A model generated the notes under the pieces. It saw only the letters and a program-made list of their open reading frames with translations, was not told the origin of the DNA and did no database searches. From Patella vulgata (taxonomy: Eukaryota > Mollusca > Gastropoda > Patellidae), in assembly GCF_932274485.2 (NCBI RefSeq), contig NC_065881.2, positions 8,342,613-8,406,612 of the forward strand: a stretch of 64,000 nt of DNA, written 5' to 3'. This document shows positions 22,160 through 34,300 of this stretch, piece after piece. Position numbers and translations under genes: made by a program. How positions within the stretch are numbered: the stretch's first letter is position 1; every line of letters starts with the position of its first letter.

Positions 22160-22345
22160 GCCAGTTCAATTTTTCGTCATAGATCACGAAATGCAAACAT
22201 GGCTATCGTTAATACCAACACTAACCCTAACCCTGGACCAAGCTCCAGTGCTTACCCTAACCATAACCCACAATCTCGCCAACAATTACCTGCCCTAACC
22301 TTATTTACATCTCAGCGACCTTGACAAAAATTTAGCTGGCCTTAA
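22160..22345 (+). mobile_element. MITE F copy
   Basis: GGCCAGTTCAATTTTTCGTC at one end and CTCAGCGACCTTGACAAAAA then TAGCTGGCC at the other. The inner CTAACCCTAACCC is part of the family, not telomeric DNA. Confidence 0.6.
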
Positions 22346-22687
22346 CAAATAGATTTAGCATGCAGAAGTTGTATAATTAACTTTTTTGTGAATAATGAAG
22401 TCTCGTCGTCTTAGACAGCTCTAAACATATTAAAAGTGTACACGATCTTTATAGATCTAGAAGCACGATTTTAGCCTACACCAATTTCCAATATCACGAA
22501 TCAGAGACAAGAATAGCGCATTTATTTCGGCATCTTTTTTCCCGCTGTGAAATTACATTTTGCTCTTTTGCGTTCTTCAGTTGGTAATTTACGACCAAAC
22601 ATCAAAGAATATTGGGAATATTGGAAATGAAATGAAGCCGCGTGGGTTCTGTACCGGACCGGATGTTTGCCGAGAAAGTATGGGCTA

Positions 22688-22998
22688 ATACCCCCTTCAG
22701 ACCTGGGTGGCGTCCTTTCTATGCTACTACGGCGACGGAAAATGGTCTCAGGGCGCGTCAACATCGCCATATGCGTTGTTAAAGCGTGGTGGAAACGCCA
22801 GATATCATGCTGTGGTCCCCATAGTCACCAATGATCGCCGAATCACGGCGTTGTTTTTGAGCATGTTCAAAGCAAACGCTAAAGTTCTGCGATCTGGCCT
22901 GGAAAAATGTGAGAACTCTACTTTTTTCAAGTCTGTAATTTTTTGGGGATATTTTCTTGCGTTGTGTTCACGTTTGCCGGCGACCTTGTGGGTTATCC
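22688..22998 (+). mobile_element. MITE H copy, right end lost
   Basis: CCCCCTTCAGACCTGGGTGG start and ~300 bp of the family body, ending within CGGCGACCTTGTGGG. Confidence 0.7.
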
Positions 22999-23162
22999 CC
23001 CGGGTGTTTCCGATTTCGACCCCGGTGTTGGCCGAGAAAGTTTCCTGTGAAATTCTAGCGAGCTTTTCTGTCATCAGTGGTGAAGGGTGGAGAACCTGGT
23101 AAGGAACAGCTTATAGGGGTTCGGATGACAAACTTATAAATTCGCTGTCGTGAGAAGAGAGG

Positions 23163-23445
23163 GCGGGTTGGGATGGCCTAGTGTTCTAGAGTGTCACGCT
23201 TCGACCTCTAGTTGGCCGGTCACCTCGGGCTTGCGGTTGTGGTTTCGATCCCTGTTGTGGGCGTATGTGGCTTGGAGATAGGGAGCGCCTTCTCAACCTC
23301 GTAGGTTTACTCCGGGTACTCCGGTTTCCTCCCAGAGGAAATACCCCTGCGCGTCCGCTAAGATAGTGAAAATATAAAAAAGATAACTTGTCTGCGATAT
23401 CACTTTCGGTGGAAGCGGACTTTAAACACGAAGAATAACAACAAG
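23163..23445 (+). mobile_element. SINE A-related family with (AAC)n end
   Basis: Head-like GGTTGGGATGGCCTAGTG, B-box-like GTGGTTTCGATCCCTG and the same CTCCGGTTTCCTCCCA core as SINE A. The 3' region differs (GATATCACTTTCGGTGGAAG, GCGGACTTTAAACACGAAG) and ends in AAC-rich sequence. A possible related 3' fragment is at 23640-23708. Confidence 0.6.
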
Positions 23446-23859
23446 AAGAGAGGACTGGTTATCTTCTCCCTTTGTCATAATAAAGTTAAACAGGAGATAT
23501 GACAAAGGGAAAAGATGAACCACCCTCTCTTCTCACGGCATCGATGTTATAAGTGTATTTTAAGGTGACTTTTTGATATTTGTTTTTACCAATTTTCAAC
23601 CCTTTAAGTGTAAATAATGTAATTAAATCAACCTGTCCATAATATCATATTTATTGTATTGGACGTTAAATCTGTAATAAACAATAACAACAACAACAAC
23701 AACAATAAAATTGTTGGCGTGTAGGTAACTCTTGCGATCCGGGTAAACTTCACTCATAGCACATTGTATGACGTATGTCCGTCTTCATTAGCAAAGTTAG
23801 TGGAGAAAAATATGACGTTAAACTCGATTTCATTTATTCATCTTTGTACAAACAAAACA

Positions 23860-24240
23860 GTAAAAATATTTAAAATTCAAATATTAGTAATATTTTTTTT
23901 TATAGTTTTATTTTGTACAAATATTTTTTATAGTTTTATGTTATACAAATATTTATAATAGTTTTGTTATTGTTTTATTTTATTCAAATATTAGTAATAT
24001 TTTTTATTGTTTTATTTTATACAAATATTTGTAATATTTTTTTATTGTTTTATCTTATACAAATATTAGTAATATTAGTAATAGTTTTATATAAATATTT
24101 ATAATATTTTTTTTTATAGTTTTATTTTATACAAATATTTTTATTATCTTATTTTATACAAATATTTGTAATATTTTTTATAGTTTTATTTTATACAAAT
24201 TTTTTTTTTATTATTATATATATATTTTTATTATTAATGA
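23860..24240. repeat. AT-rich imperfect tandem repeat
   Basis: Repeated TTATACAAATATTTGTAATA and TTTTTTATAGTTTTATT blocks of variable length. No coding content. Confidence 0.7.
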
Positions 24241-24444
24241 ATCTTGGTTTGTATATTCGGTTTTAAATGTTTCAAATATATAATAGTACAGTATTTTACA
24301 TAGGTAAGCCTGTTCACCCAATCGCATTCATAAATCCTGAATACAAAATGGTTTTAGATATCTGGATCATTTCTTTTTTAAAATATGGAAATTTATTATA
24401 TAGCCACGGACAAGACTAATTTATCGGTGGGGAGTCAAAAGAAA

Positions 24445-24712
24445 TGTAATGAAATGAAATGAAATGGGGTTTAACGTCCTACTGTTCTGCTCCTAACCTG
24501 GGCTAATGAAGACGGGCATACGCCATACAGTGTGCTATGAGGGAAATTTTGCTCGGACAGCTGCACTACGGCCTACTCTTATATCGAATTCCAACTGTCA
24601 AGGGATCTTTTACGTGCACACCAATGTGTACACGGGACCTCGATTTTTCGTACCATCCGAACGGCTAGACAGCTGTCCTTGTCGGGGGGGGGGGCACGCC
24701 GGAAAATCTGGG
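24445..24712 (-). mobile_element. SINE B, head lost
   Basis: (GAAAT)n tail complement, then 3' end through GCTAGACAGCTGTCC; truncated at a G run. Confidence 0.85.
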
Positions 24713-25033
24713 AGTCAAAAGGATGTATCTGGTATATTTTTGTTTCTTCGGGATAAGAATTTTCTTGCGCACTTTTTCATCTAGTCGTCGTATTTCTAAA
24801 CCATTAAAAAGGGGTTTTATAGATATTGTTTCAAATACGTACATTTTTTTACAGAAATATTTGAGAAATTCTTACGAAATACGTCATTTTACATACAACA
24901 TTTTGACGTGACGTTTCTATACAACATTTTTATTCCTAACTTCTATGTGATTTTTGGCTCTCCTGTGGACAATTTCGCAAAATTCAGATACGACCGTTTG
25001 ACTCCACACTGACAAATGATATACTTGATATGA

Positions 25034-25142
25034 ATATAATGACTATATTTATTATACTGCAACGTTTCAAAACGATTTGACAAATCGCTTTCAAGGGCTT
25101 GTTGAAACGTTGCTTTATAATACACATAGTCATTATATGCTG
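25034..25142. repeat. Hairpin-forming inverted repeat
   Basis: The left arm beginning ATAATGACTATATTTATTAT and the right arm ending ATAATACACATAGTCATTAT are near-perfect inverses over ~35 bp. A second nested pair (AACGTTTCAA and its inverse) lies toward the centre. It could be a foldback MITE. Confidence 0.7.
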
Positions 25143-25334
25143 ATAACACTATTTTGCCGTATTACACTATTTTGCCTATACCGTTTTTTTAGGACTTCGA
25201 ATTTTGTCTAATGGTTTGGATTTTTCGTATTTTATTTATATCCCAAACAAGTATTCTAGTATTATATTAAACAGGCATTACGTAAATCTACCTATTGCAG
25301 GTCTTGCTTTAGGCCTGAAATGTTATATAAACTA

Positions 25335-25600
25335 CATGTCTAGTCGTACGGATAGGACAAACAAACGAAACTCGTGTACATATTGGCGGTGCACGTAAGA
25401 GTATCCTAGATGTTTGGAATTCGAAAGCAGAGTAGGCCGTACTGCCGTTGTCCGGGGGGAATGTCCCTGATGGTACACTGTTTTATGCCCGTCTTCATTG
25501 AAATTAAAACCAAGGTCCCGTGTACATATTGGCGTGCACGTAAAAGAACCATTGACATTTGGAATTCAAAATAAGAGTAGCCTTTAGCACCAGAAAAGTG
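25335..25600 (+). mobile_element. SINE B mosaic
   Basis: Two consecutive plus-strand SINE B middle segments (GTGCACGTAAGAGTATCC and GCGTGCACGTAAAAGAACC). Confidence 0.6.
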
Positions 25601-25619
25601 GTGGTGCAGAAATATAGGA

Positions 25620-25674
<55 letters not shown>

Positions 25675-25920
25675 GGGGTTTAACGTCCACTCGACACAAA
25701 CTAGGTCATTTCGGGACTAACATATGGTTTAATTTTTATTTCAATAATTCGCTTGCGCGTAGGGGTCTTTAGCAGTGGGAGGAAACCGGAGAAAACCCAT
25801 GAGGTTGGACAGGCGACCCTACTCCTTGTCACGTACAACCGGGGAATCGAAACCCTGCCAGTTGACTCAATGACAGACCGTATGATATAACCATTCGTCC
25901 ATCCACCCCCCTCGAAATAT
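25620..25920 (-). mobile_element. SINE A with (GA)n tail
   Basis: GA run to ~25670, then the 3' end, core and a shortened head (TAACCATTCGTCCATCCACC). Confidence 0.85.
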
Positions 25921-26044
25921 AGGACATTAAACCCCATTTCATTTGATTTCTATAGCAAGTATTGTAATATTATATTAAAGATTAGCGTTGAGATAAAAAG
26001 ATATAAGCAGACTCCAGTTTTACAAAGCAATCTCAGGCTTAAAC

Positions 26045-26489
26045 TTAAAGGAAAATATTGGTGCCAGTCATTATCACATATCTGATAGAACTGTTAAACC
26101 CGTTCCAAATATAATTTTAACACAGAGATCATTGCTATACGATAGATGAGTATTGAAGGGTTCAAGAAACGGAGGTGACAAACGCAAAAGGAAAACACGA
26201 GTTATCCTTCTATATAACTGACTAAAGTAACGAGTGATAACAGATACGCGGGCGAATTTCTGCTCACTAATTATTCCTTTGAAGACCAAAAGTTGTTACA
26301 TGAGACTGGGAGAGGATATCTGATAATTCAAAAAAAATAATTTACTTTCACTAAGAGAAAACGACCCCCCCCCCCCCAAAAAAAAAACACCCCAAAAAAC
26401 AGAAATAGTCCGTACATTATATCTTGTTTTTAGTCATTCTATACTTAATAAAAACATGGTAATGTACGGACATCAATATTGTCCTTTAA
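26045..26489 (+). mobile_element. MITE E copy
   Basis: TTAAAGGAAAATATTGGTGC at left, ATCAATATTGTCCTTTAA at right, both TTAA-bounded. Confidence 0.75.
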
Positions 26490-27160
26490 GCTAAGAATTT
26501 ATTCAACTTTCAATCACTGTTTATGTGAAATAGCTTTGGTCCAGAAACACAAAACTTTGCACATAGTTTCTTATTGATGTATTTGATACATTAAAACAAC
26601 AAAAGTTTTATAAAGGGCTGGCTATACTTTAGTTAAAATAAGGCAAACAATTTTGAGTAATTTCTTAACTTAAGTTTGAGAATGCTATGTGACAGAAAAC
26701 CTAACATACCTTTGTAAGATGAACTAAAAGCCCCACGGTTATAATTAGTATCACTTACCTGTAAGGTGAGTTTACACAATGTATCAATAGAAAATCTACA
26801 AACGATATCTCCACGTTTCATGGTGCTAAAGACACACGGCAGTTCTTTATAAACGATCGCGAGGGTCATCAAGATTAATAATGCATATGGTATGGGATAT
26901 ACGAGGAAAGGGAATTGCGTGTTTATAACACATACCTCACCCTTTCTTGTCAGAAATACATTTTACCTGTTTCCAATCTTGTAAAGTGGACGATGTTCAT
27001 TCGTCATTATTTCGTGTCAGGGATAATTGTTAATTCTTAACACTTGACACGACATCTATGATATATATATACGTTGGCTTTAACACCATCAAGCGGTTTA
27101 ATCACCACACACAACCATTCCCTTTATTTTTAGCCTTGATATGTCGAACACGCTGCATTT
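26490..27160. other. Unannotated stretch
   Basis: No recognised gene. A CTTACAG/GTAAGT donor-like site on the minus strand near 26760 follows a short open stretch, but without a matching acceptor or partner exon. Confidence 0.35.
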
Positions 27161-27405
27161 TCTATTTTATTTTTATTTATTTTATTTTTTATTTTATTTT
27201 ATTTTATCTTTTATATTTATTTTATTTTATTTTATTTTATTTTATTTTATTTCATTTTATTTATTTTTTATTTTATTTTATTTTTTATTTTATTTTTTTT
27301 ATTTCATTTTTCTTATTTTCATTTTTATTATTATTTTATATTTTTTTAATTTTAATTTATTTTATTTTTTTATATATATATATTTTTATTATTTCATCTT
27401 ATTTT
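27160..27405. repeat. (TTTTA)n low-complexity tract
   Basis: Long run of TTTTA and related T-rich units. The Phe/Tyr/Leu/Ile-only open frames across it are artefacts of composition. Confidence 0.9.
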
Positions 27406-27686
27406 ATTGGAAATTCAGGGTGAATTGCATGTAGCTATTTTTGAGCTGCCCAAAAATTTCTTTAAAGTTTCTGATGAAGTTTAGTGTTATACGTTTCTGC
27501 ACTAACCGTCCTAATGTATGAAACCTTCAAAATTTGGTCCGGACGGCGACGCTTCGGCCTACGCTACATCGACTTCCAAGTGTCAGTGGTTGTTTTTTTT
27601 TGTTTAACACGGGGTAAAAAAAAGACTGAATTGCATGTAAACTATTTGAACTGCCGACAAATTTCTTCAAAGTTATATATCTGCAC

Positions 27687-27987
27687 CAATCTTATTAAAA
27701 CACAGATCCTATTTCGTTTCGTTGTTAGAGATTTTATATAATAACCTGCGTTCTGGATGATGTGAGGAATTAGCCAATGAAACGGTCTGTTACGGCAAGT
27801 TCTTGGCGTGCCTTGCACGGAACTGTGGGTATCCCAATAGAAACATTAAAGCTGATTGGTTAATCAGATGTCTGACGTCATGGGGTCGCATGACCCCCAC
27901 TACAACCGGTCAGATCTTCATGTAGTGTAGGCCATGGAAAGTATAAAAAAACAAAACGAAATATAGATCTGTATTGTAATCAGATTG
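27687..27987 (+). mobile_element. MITE C copy
   Basis: CAATCTTATTAAAACACAG to ATCTGTATTGTAATCAGATT. Body shared with other copies (CAACCGGTCAGATCTTCATG). The flanks do not show a clear duplication. Confidence 0.75.
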
Positions 27988-28239
27988 TTAAGAAGTTGAT
28001 TGTATGAGTTTAGGAGGAGATGAAATGAAAGGGGGTTTAACGTCCTACTCTTCTTCTGTACCGACTGGGGTAATAAAAACAGGTAGATTATAAGATGGAA
28101 ACAGTACAACGCCATTAATTTCACGACAGACTCTAATATTGATTCTCGTCTCCCTCAACGTTTCCCCAAATTTTCGTGGGTTGAACGCTTTTTACCACAA
28201 ACGGAACAGCATGTGGTATTCTCTTGCTCAAAATCATGT

Positions 28240-28690
28240 CAGGTTCATACAGGGCCCACGAGATGGGAGGATAGCTGGGACACTTGTTCAGGTTCATCCA
28301 GGGCCCACGAGATGGGAGGATAGCCGGGACACTTGTTTAGGTTCATCCAGGGCCCATGAGAGGGGAGGACAGCTGGGACACTTGTTCAGGTTCATCCAGG
28401 GCCCACGAGAGGGGAGGATAGCCGGGACACTTGTTCAGGTTCATCAAGGGCCCACGAGATGGGAGGATAGCCGGGACACTTGTTCAGGTTCATCCAGGGC
28501 CCACGAGATGGGAGGATAGCCGGGACACTTGTTCAGGTTCATCCAGGGCCCATGAGAGGGGAGGACAGCTGGGACACTTGTTCAGGTTCATCCAGGGCCC
28601 ACGAGAGGAGAGTACAGCTGGGACACTTGTTCAGGTTCATCCAGGGCCCACGAGAGGAGGGATAACTGGGACACTTGTTCAGGTGCCCCT
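28240..28690. repeat. 49-bp minisatellite, nine units
   Basis: Nine copies of a 49-bp unit beginning CAGGTTCATCCAGGGCCCAC, with few differences between units, so the array is young or homogenised. Open frames across it reflect the stop-free unit. Adjacent, a SINE B fragment lies at 28022-28080. Confidence 0.9.
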
Positions 28691-28699
28691 AGGTATGTG

Positions 28700-29125
28700 A
28701 TTAATGTTTTATAAAAAAATTGTTGGTATAAATTAATAATAATATTAACCCGTTACTTGATCGCAAAGTAGAAGAAAACCGGTGACATTTCTGAATGTGG
28801 GTATCTAGTGGCATGGGTAGGATTAGAATCGAATTCTGACAGTCCACATTTTTTGGAAAAAATAGTGAATGAAAAACTATAAGCCTCCCGCATGGGTCTG
28901 CGCCTACTTGTTCCTCTTGAGGCGGTCGTCACTGTCAGGGTTTCCGGACCCTTGCTGTTTGAACCCAGTTCACATCAATAGTTTAGTGATGAAAGATTTT
29001 TCTTTTTAATAATTTTGCGTCTGATGATCACGGCTTTTATTTTTCGCTTTGTTTGCTTGTTTAACAAAATTTCCTGTCAAAATCTGATTTTTATTATTAA
29101 AACGTAGTACATGTATTTGGTATGT
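28700..29125. other. Unannotated stretch
   Basis: AT-rich, nothing recognised. Confidence 0.35.
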
Positions 29126-29129
29126 GGGG

Positions 29130-29405
29130 GTTGGGGGGGGGGGGGGGGTAGCACGTGCGTGCTGTATCATAAAGCCTGTCATTGAGTCAATTGGCGTGGT
29201 TTCGAATCCCCGGTTTTACGTGACAAGGAGTAGGGTCGCCTGTCCAACCTCGTGGGTTTTCTCCGGGTCCTCCGGTTTCCTCCCACAGCTAAAGACCCCT
29301 ACGCGCAAGCGAATTATTGAAATAAAATTAAACCATATGTTAGTCCCGAAATGACCCAGTTTGTGTCGAGTGGACGTTAAACTCCATTTCTCTCTCTCTC
29401 TCTCT
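29130..29405 (+). mobile_element. SINE A copy
   Basis: Poly-G leader, head, B-box-like GGTTTCGAATCCCCGG, core and (TC)n tail. Confidence 0.88.
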
Positions 29406-29849
29406 CTTATTTGGTATGTTGTGTTAAATCTCAGTTTCTGTGTTTTAGCAAAATGACCTCAAGTTACCCCCCACCCCAACCTCTATTCGGAGGAGAACAA
29501 TAGGACGTTGAACCCCATTGTATTTGATTTCATTTCCAGTTAACCCTTTCGTCGAGTTATTTGTCCCAGGGCCCTCCGTGGACCTTGGGTTCTTATTGGA
29601 AATCTTGAGATACACAAACTGAAAGTAGCACACTCATAAATAATCAACTTTCCGCTCTACATTTCAACGCAACCAACCCCTTAACTCTTTTATTCTTCCA
29701 CCTTAAAATCATGAATATTTATCAAACCCTAGAAGAAAATGTATATTAAAACCACTTTACTCCATTGTATACCATAAAGTCATTAAAAATCTCCATGTAA
29801 TCGAAGGAAAGGAAATGGGACGGGGGCTGATAAGATAATAAAAAAAGAA

Positions 29850-30080
29850 TGAAAGAAATCGAGTTTAACGTCCACTCGACTCTAACTAGGTCATTTTGGG
29901 ACTACAGGGTTCAATTTTATTTTAATAATTCACTAGCGCGCAGGGGTTTTTAGCAGTGGGAGGAAACCGGGGGACCCGGAGAAAATCAACGTACAACTGG
30001 GGAATCGAAATCTCGCCATTTGATTCCATTATAGACCTTATGATACAGCGCACACATGCTAACCATTCGGCCATCCAAAA
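29850..30080 (-). mobile_element. SINE A copy, internal deletion
   Basis: GAGTTTAACGTCCACTCGAC to CTAACCATTCGGCCATCCAA, lacking ~40 bp of core. Confidence 0.8.
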
Positions 30081-30339
30081 TAGCTTTTGCACAAGATTCG
30101 TGGATGACCAGCGCAGGCGTTTATGGTGTTCTGTGCCCAGATGAGGTTAAGGGAAATGACGTGCCGGAAATAGCCGCTGCCGAACTTCTGATCTCTTGCT
30201 AGAGACAGACTAGTCATGATTAATTACTTTAACAAGATGAACACTCGATATTAGATGTTAATGAATAAGTTAGAAAAGGGAATAATTTATGGCGTTTCCA
30301 TGTTATTATTAACTTTTATTATACACGCCCGGAGAAATG

Positions 30340-30570
30340 TGTCAACTTGCGTGGTTTAGATTCCCGGGTTGTACGTGACAAGGAGTAGTGTCGCCTATCC
30401 AACGTCGTGGGTTTTCTCCGGGTCCTCCGGTTTCCCCCACTGCTAAACTCCCGAACTGACCAAATTTGTGTCGAGTGGACAATAACAAGATGAAACCACG
30501 TCGGACAAGCCGAACACGCGCACTCCATCCTAGCTAGCCAGTGTCTTATCCACTTAGCCACCATGGCTCC
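30340..30570. mobile_element. SINE A fragment joined to SINE B head
   Basis: Plus-strand SINE A middle (30340-30480) ends in GTCGAGTGGACAATAAC. A minus-strand SINE B head ending CACTTAGCCACCATGGCTCC follows. Confidence 0.65.
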
Positions 30571-30889
30571 CTTTTAAATATAAATTTAGAAATCAAACTT
30601 CTTGTACGTGTTACAGTTAAGGATTATATCATTGGTCTTCCTGTTTAAAGATCCCTTTGAATAAGAGTAGATTGTAGCGCTGCTGTCTGGGCAAAATGTT
30701 TCGTTTCCATTAGCCCGATTGGTGCAGAAAAGTAGAAAGTTAACCACATATCGTTGAAACTTTCCATAAAATGTTGACGGAACACTTTTAAATAGTGATT
30801 ATTTGGGGGTAAATACACTTTATTAAGAAATTTGACAGCCATTTTGAAAATATGACTGGCACCATGTGAAAAATTAACTTTTTTTTACC

Positions 30890-30980
30890 CACAAATTCAT
30901 TTTTTTTTAACCCCAAAATAGTAAAAGTCATTTGTTTCGGCCCAAAATAGTAAAATATTTTTTTTTTAGCCCAAAATAGT
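30890..30980. repeat. Short T-rich tandem repeat
   Basis: Three to four copies of a ~30-bp unit with CCCAAAATAGTAAAA. Confidence 0.55.
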
Positions 30981-31234
30981 CAAATTCGTTATTTTCGAGA
31001 TGTTTTGCGTTTGAAGAATTAAAAAAAAAAATCTTAAATTAAATCATTAAATGTCAGACGTGTTTCCATCCGTTCAAATCTCCGCCACCCTGTGGTCTAA
31101 AGATTATAGGCTTGCTCTGTGAATAAACATCTAAATAATAATTTATATAACATTTGAAGCCAAATCAAAACATGCAATAGGCAGATTTAGCTCTTACATA
31201 ATGCATGTGTAAGTATAGATTAATGGTCGGGAGG

Positions 31235-31440
31235 GCGACATTAAGTAATATATTGAAACGACACGAGATACGTCAGTCCCCGAGTTGTTATTTCAATTTA
31301 TTACGCAATGTCTTAAAATACAGACGTCACGCGGGTCCAAAATTTCAACTAGTATAAATAATGTACGCTAAGTACATTAGTCGTACCATTATTTGAAATA
31401 ATGATACGCTAACATCAAGGATGACGTCACATCGGTATTT
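31235..31440 (-). mobile_element. Repeat I, copy 1
   Basis: Shares AAATACAGACGTCACG, GGGTCCAAAATTTCAACTA and GATGACGTCACATC with 33770-33990, where they appear inverted. Confidence 0.5.
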
Positions 31441-31963
31441 TAAAGGGCCAATCCCGATAATATTTTGGAGAATAAAACTGCTTAATTTTGTGTTAAAATC
31501 CCTTAAAATTCTTTACCTTAGGACCGAGCAACTAACTCAACATATGTGATACGTTTTTATACAACTTAAACCCGTCAGTCTTCATCTGGAAATGGAGACC
31601 GGTGCCCGAAGCTGTATTATGCGGTGTCTGGATGTAACCGGACTTTTATTTTATAAAAATAATGTGTAGGTGAAATTTACCTTTCGTTATCAAGTACAGC
31701 ACATGGGTCATTCATTGTATAGACCTCTGACGGAACGAGAATTGATTAACAGGTCATCCAACGAAAAAATTTACCCAAAATCTTAAAAGAGTTACGTGTC
31801 CGGATAAGCAGTTTCGACGTTCATGCCCAAACGACTTAATATTTTGAGCTGAAATTTTGAGGCAAGGTAAATACACCATTCCTCTATATTTTGGCGCTTA
31901 AATTTCATACGTACTCAGACTTTTATTTTTGAGACTCTGTTCAAATCGGGACAATCCCTTTAA
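31441..31963 (+). mobile_element. MITE L, TTAA-flanked
   Basis: Left end TTAAAGGGCCAATCCCGAT; right end inverted, TTAAAGGGATTGTCCCGAT. About 520 bp without coding capacity; one copy. Confidence 0.55.
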
Positions 31964-32109
31964 CTATGACTATTGTGTTACTATTGTGTCACAATGTCAT
32001 CGTATTAATTCATAATAAAAATTGACGTCAAACAGGATGTTGCATTTCTCTGCTTAAAAAGATCAATGTGTATGTATATACGCCAAAATGACGATAGAGA
32101 CCATGTATT

Positions 32110-32210
32110 TCTCAAAAGATTTCAAGCCGGGGGGTGGGGGGAGGAGGATACATTTTCTCAGGAACCGGGCAAACCCACTCCTGCAAAAATTCCTGGATCC
32201 GCCACTGCAG
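32110..32210 (-). mobile_element. hAT-type terminal fragment
   Basis: On the minus strand it begins CAGTGGCGGATCCAGGAATT, a terminus I recall from widespread hAT-like non-autonomous elements; the rest is missing. Confidence 0.5.
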
Positions 32211-32292
32211 ATGGCGTTCCATCTTTGATGCGTGTACAACGTCATATCTGCCCACAAAATAGTGACGTCATTACTCGGTCGCCTTGAAAATA

Positions 32293-32610
32293 ACCAATCA
32301 AATATATATATAGAGAGAGAGAGAGAGAAATGGGGTTTAACGTCCACTCGACACAAACTAGGTCATTTCGGGACTAACATATGGTTTAATTTTATTTACA
32401 TAATTCGCTTGCGCGTAGGGGTCTTTAGCAGTGGGAGGAAACCGGAGGACCCGGAGAAAACCCACGAGGTTGGACAGGCGACCCTACTCCTTGCCACGTA
32501 CAACCGGGGATTCGAAACCACGCCAGTCGACTCAATGACAGACTTTATGATACAGCGCGCGCACGCTAACCATTCAGCCATCCAACCCCCCCCCCCCCCA
32601 ATCAAATATA
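32293..32610 (-). mobile_element. SINE A, full length, with TSD
   Basis: Element about 32306-32597 between two copies of CCAATCAAATATA. (GA)n tail at left; head complement and C run at right. Confidence 0.9.
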
Positions 32611-33019
32611 GAAGGAAGTGAGTTTCTGTTTTCCTTTCATTAGTTATATCTTTCTATTTAGCAAAGTTGGTTGTTTTCTTAAAAAAAAAATCTGTGACAT
32701 CCTTAATTTAGATCGGTTAAGATTAATCAAGATTAAGTCATCAATGCTGTGTAGCGTAAGAAGAAACCATCTGCTGGGCGAAGAAATAATGGATTTTTGA
32801 ATATTTTATAGATGTTATACGTGTGGGTTGGGATGTAATCAAACTGTCCATCACAATCATCAAATGATCAGGAATCAATTTAAGTAGCTGCCAATTCACG
32901 AACTGTAATTAACATCATTAACCTTTCTGAATAACGCTAATTAAATGTCAATAGGAAACCTACTATACATATACATGAAATACGCACATGCCATATTCTA
33001 TGTCATGTTTTTCTTTCCA
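32610..33019. other. Unannotated stretch
   Basis: No gene or repeat recognised. Confidence 0.35.
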
Positions 33020-33345
33020 GAGAGAGAGAGAGCGAGAGAGAGCGAGCGAGCGAGAGAGAGAGAGAGAGATAGAGAGTTATGGGGTTTAACGTCCACTCGA
33101 CACAAACCAAGTCATTTCGGGACAAACGTATGGTTCACTTTTATTTCAATAATTCACTTGCCCGTAGGGGTCTTTAGCAGTGGGGAGGAAACCGGAGGAC
33201 CCGGAGAAAACCCACGAGGTTGGACAGGCGACCGTACTCCTTTTCACGTACAACCCGGGAATCGAAACCACACCAGTTGACTCAATGACAGACCTTATGA
33301 TACAGCGCGCACGTGCTAACCATTCGACCACCCACCCCGCCCCCT
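33020..33345 (-). mobile_element. SINE A copy
   Basis: Impure (GA)n tail with GAGC units, then a complete body and head complement CTAACCATTCGACCACCCAC. Confidence 0.88.
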
Positions 33346-33764
33346 TTCCAGAAAAAGACATTCTGCCGAAGTCTATTGACAATTATTGATAATAATTAAT
33401 GGAAATGTATATTTTTAAAGATGATATTCAATTCTGTATTAATTCTGTAGTCAAATTTGTTTACTCTGTATGAGTCTTATGGTATTCAATATGCAATGGT
33501 CTTAATTCTTTAGACAAATTGACTAATAGTCTTAATAATTTTTTTTTACCCTGTATGAGTCTAATAAGGAACAAAAATAGGCCTGCATATTAAAAGAATT
33601 ATATTCATTAATTATGAAATGGTCAAATTTAGTTTTAATTTAATTTCATCTACTGAAAGATATTGATAGCGTCAGTTATTTTTATTTTTATTTTTATAAA
33701 AAGTATTTTTAAAAGATGAAATTACTTATCGAGCCACCTTGACTCCAAACAGTAATGGACTAAT

Positions 33765-33990
33765 AAACTTTAAAATACAGATGTGACGTCATCCTTTGAT
33801 GTTGGCGTACATTATTTACATTAGTTAAAATTTTGGACCCGTATGACGTATTTCATTGTAAAGCACGTGCGAGTGCCTGTATTTTAAGTTGTTTAATGGT
33901 CTCGAGCTTAAGACAATGTTTAACATATTGAAACAACTACTCGTGACTAACATCACTCGTGTTGTTTCAATATGTTACTTATAATGTCTC
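33765..33990 (+). mobile_element. Repeat I, copy 2
   Basis: Inverted relative to 31235-31440. Has AAATACAGATGTGACGTCAT and AAAATTTTGGACCCG, and ends near TTGTTTCAATATGTTAC. Confidence 0.5.
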
Positions 33991-34149
33991 GCTCTCAACC
34001 GTGAAACCACACACAACACATACCTATGGAAAACAGCTACCAATTTATTAATTTGTATTGTACTAGTATATAACAGATACAGCAAAAAATGTTCTTAGTA
34101 TCTTTGAGGGATAGTATTTGGAAATGTGAAAGGATTAATTTGGAGTCGG

Positions 34150-34300
34150 TAACGGTTAACGTACAATCGACACAAACTAGGTCATTTCGGGACAAACATA
34201 TGGTTCAATTTTATTTCAATAATTCGCTTGCGCGTAGGGGAATCGAAACCACGCCAATTGTACGTAACAAGGAGTAATGTCGCCCGTTCAACCGCGTACT
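34150..34300 (-). mobile_element. SINE A fragment
   Basis: 3' portion of the family to CTTGCGCGTAGGGG, then abruptly head-proximal text; the core is deleted. Confidence 0.7.

Noticed and set aside
22200-22265. CTAACCCTAACCC as telomeric repeat
   Set aside because: Only two units, and the same text recurs in MITE F copies.
26760-26960. Short minus-strand open stretches with a CAG/GTAAGT donor
   Set aside because: No consistent acceptor or partner exon and no recognisable protein; left unannotated.
27058-27434. Phe/Tyr/Ile-rich frames resembling a membrane protein
   Set aside because: Translation of a (TTTTA)n tract.
28139-28700. Open frames with repeated QVHPGPT-type units
   Set aside because: Product of the 49-bp minisatellite; several frames are open at once.
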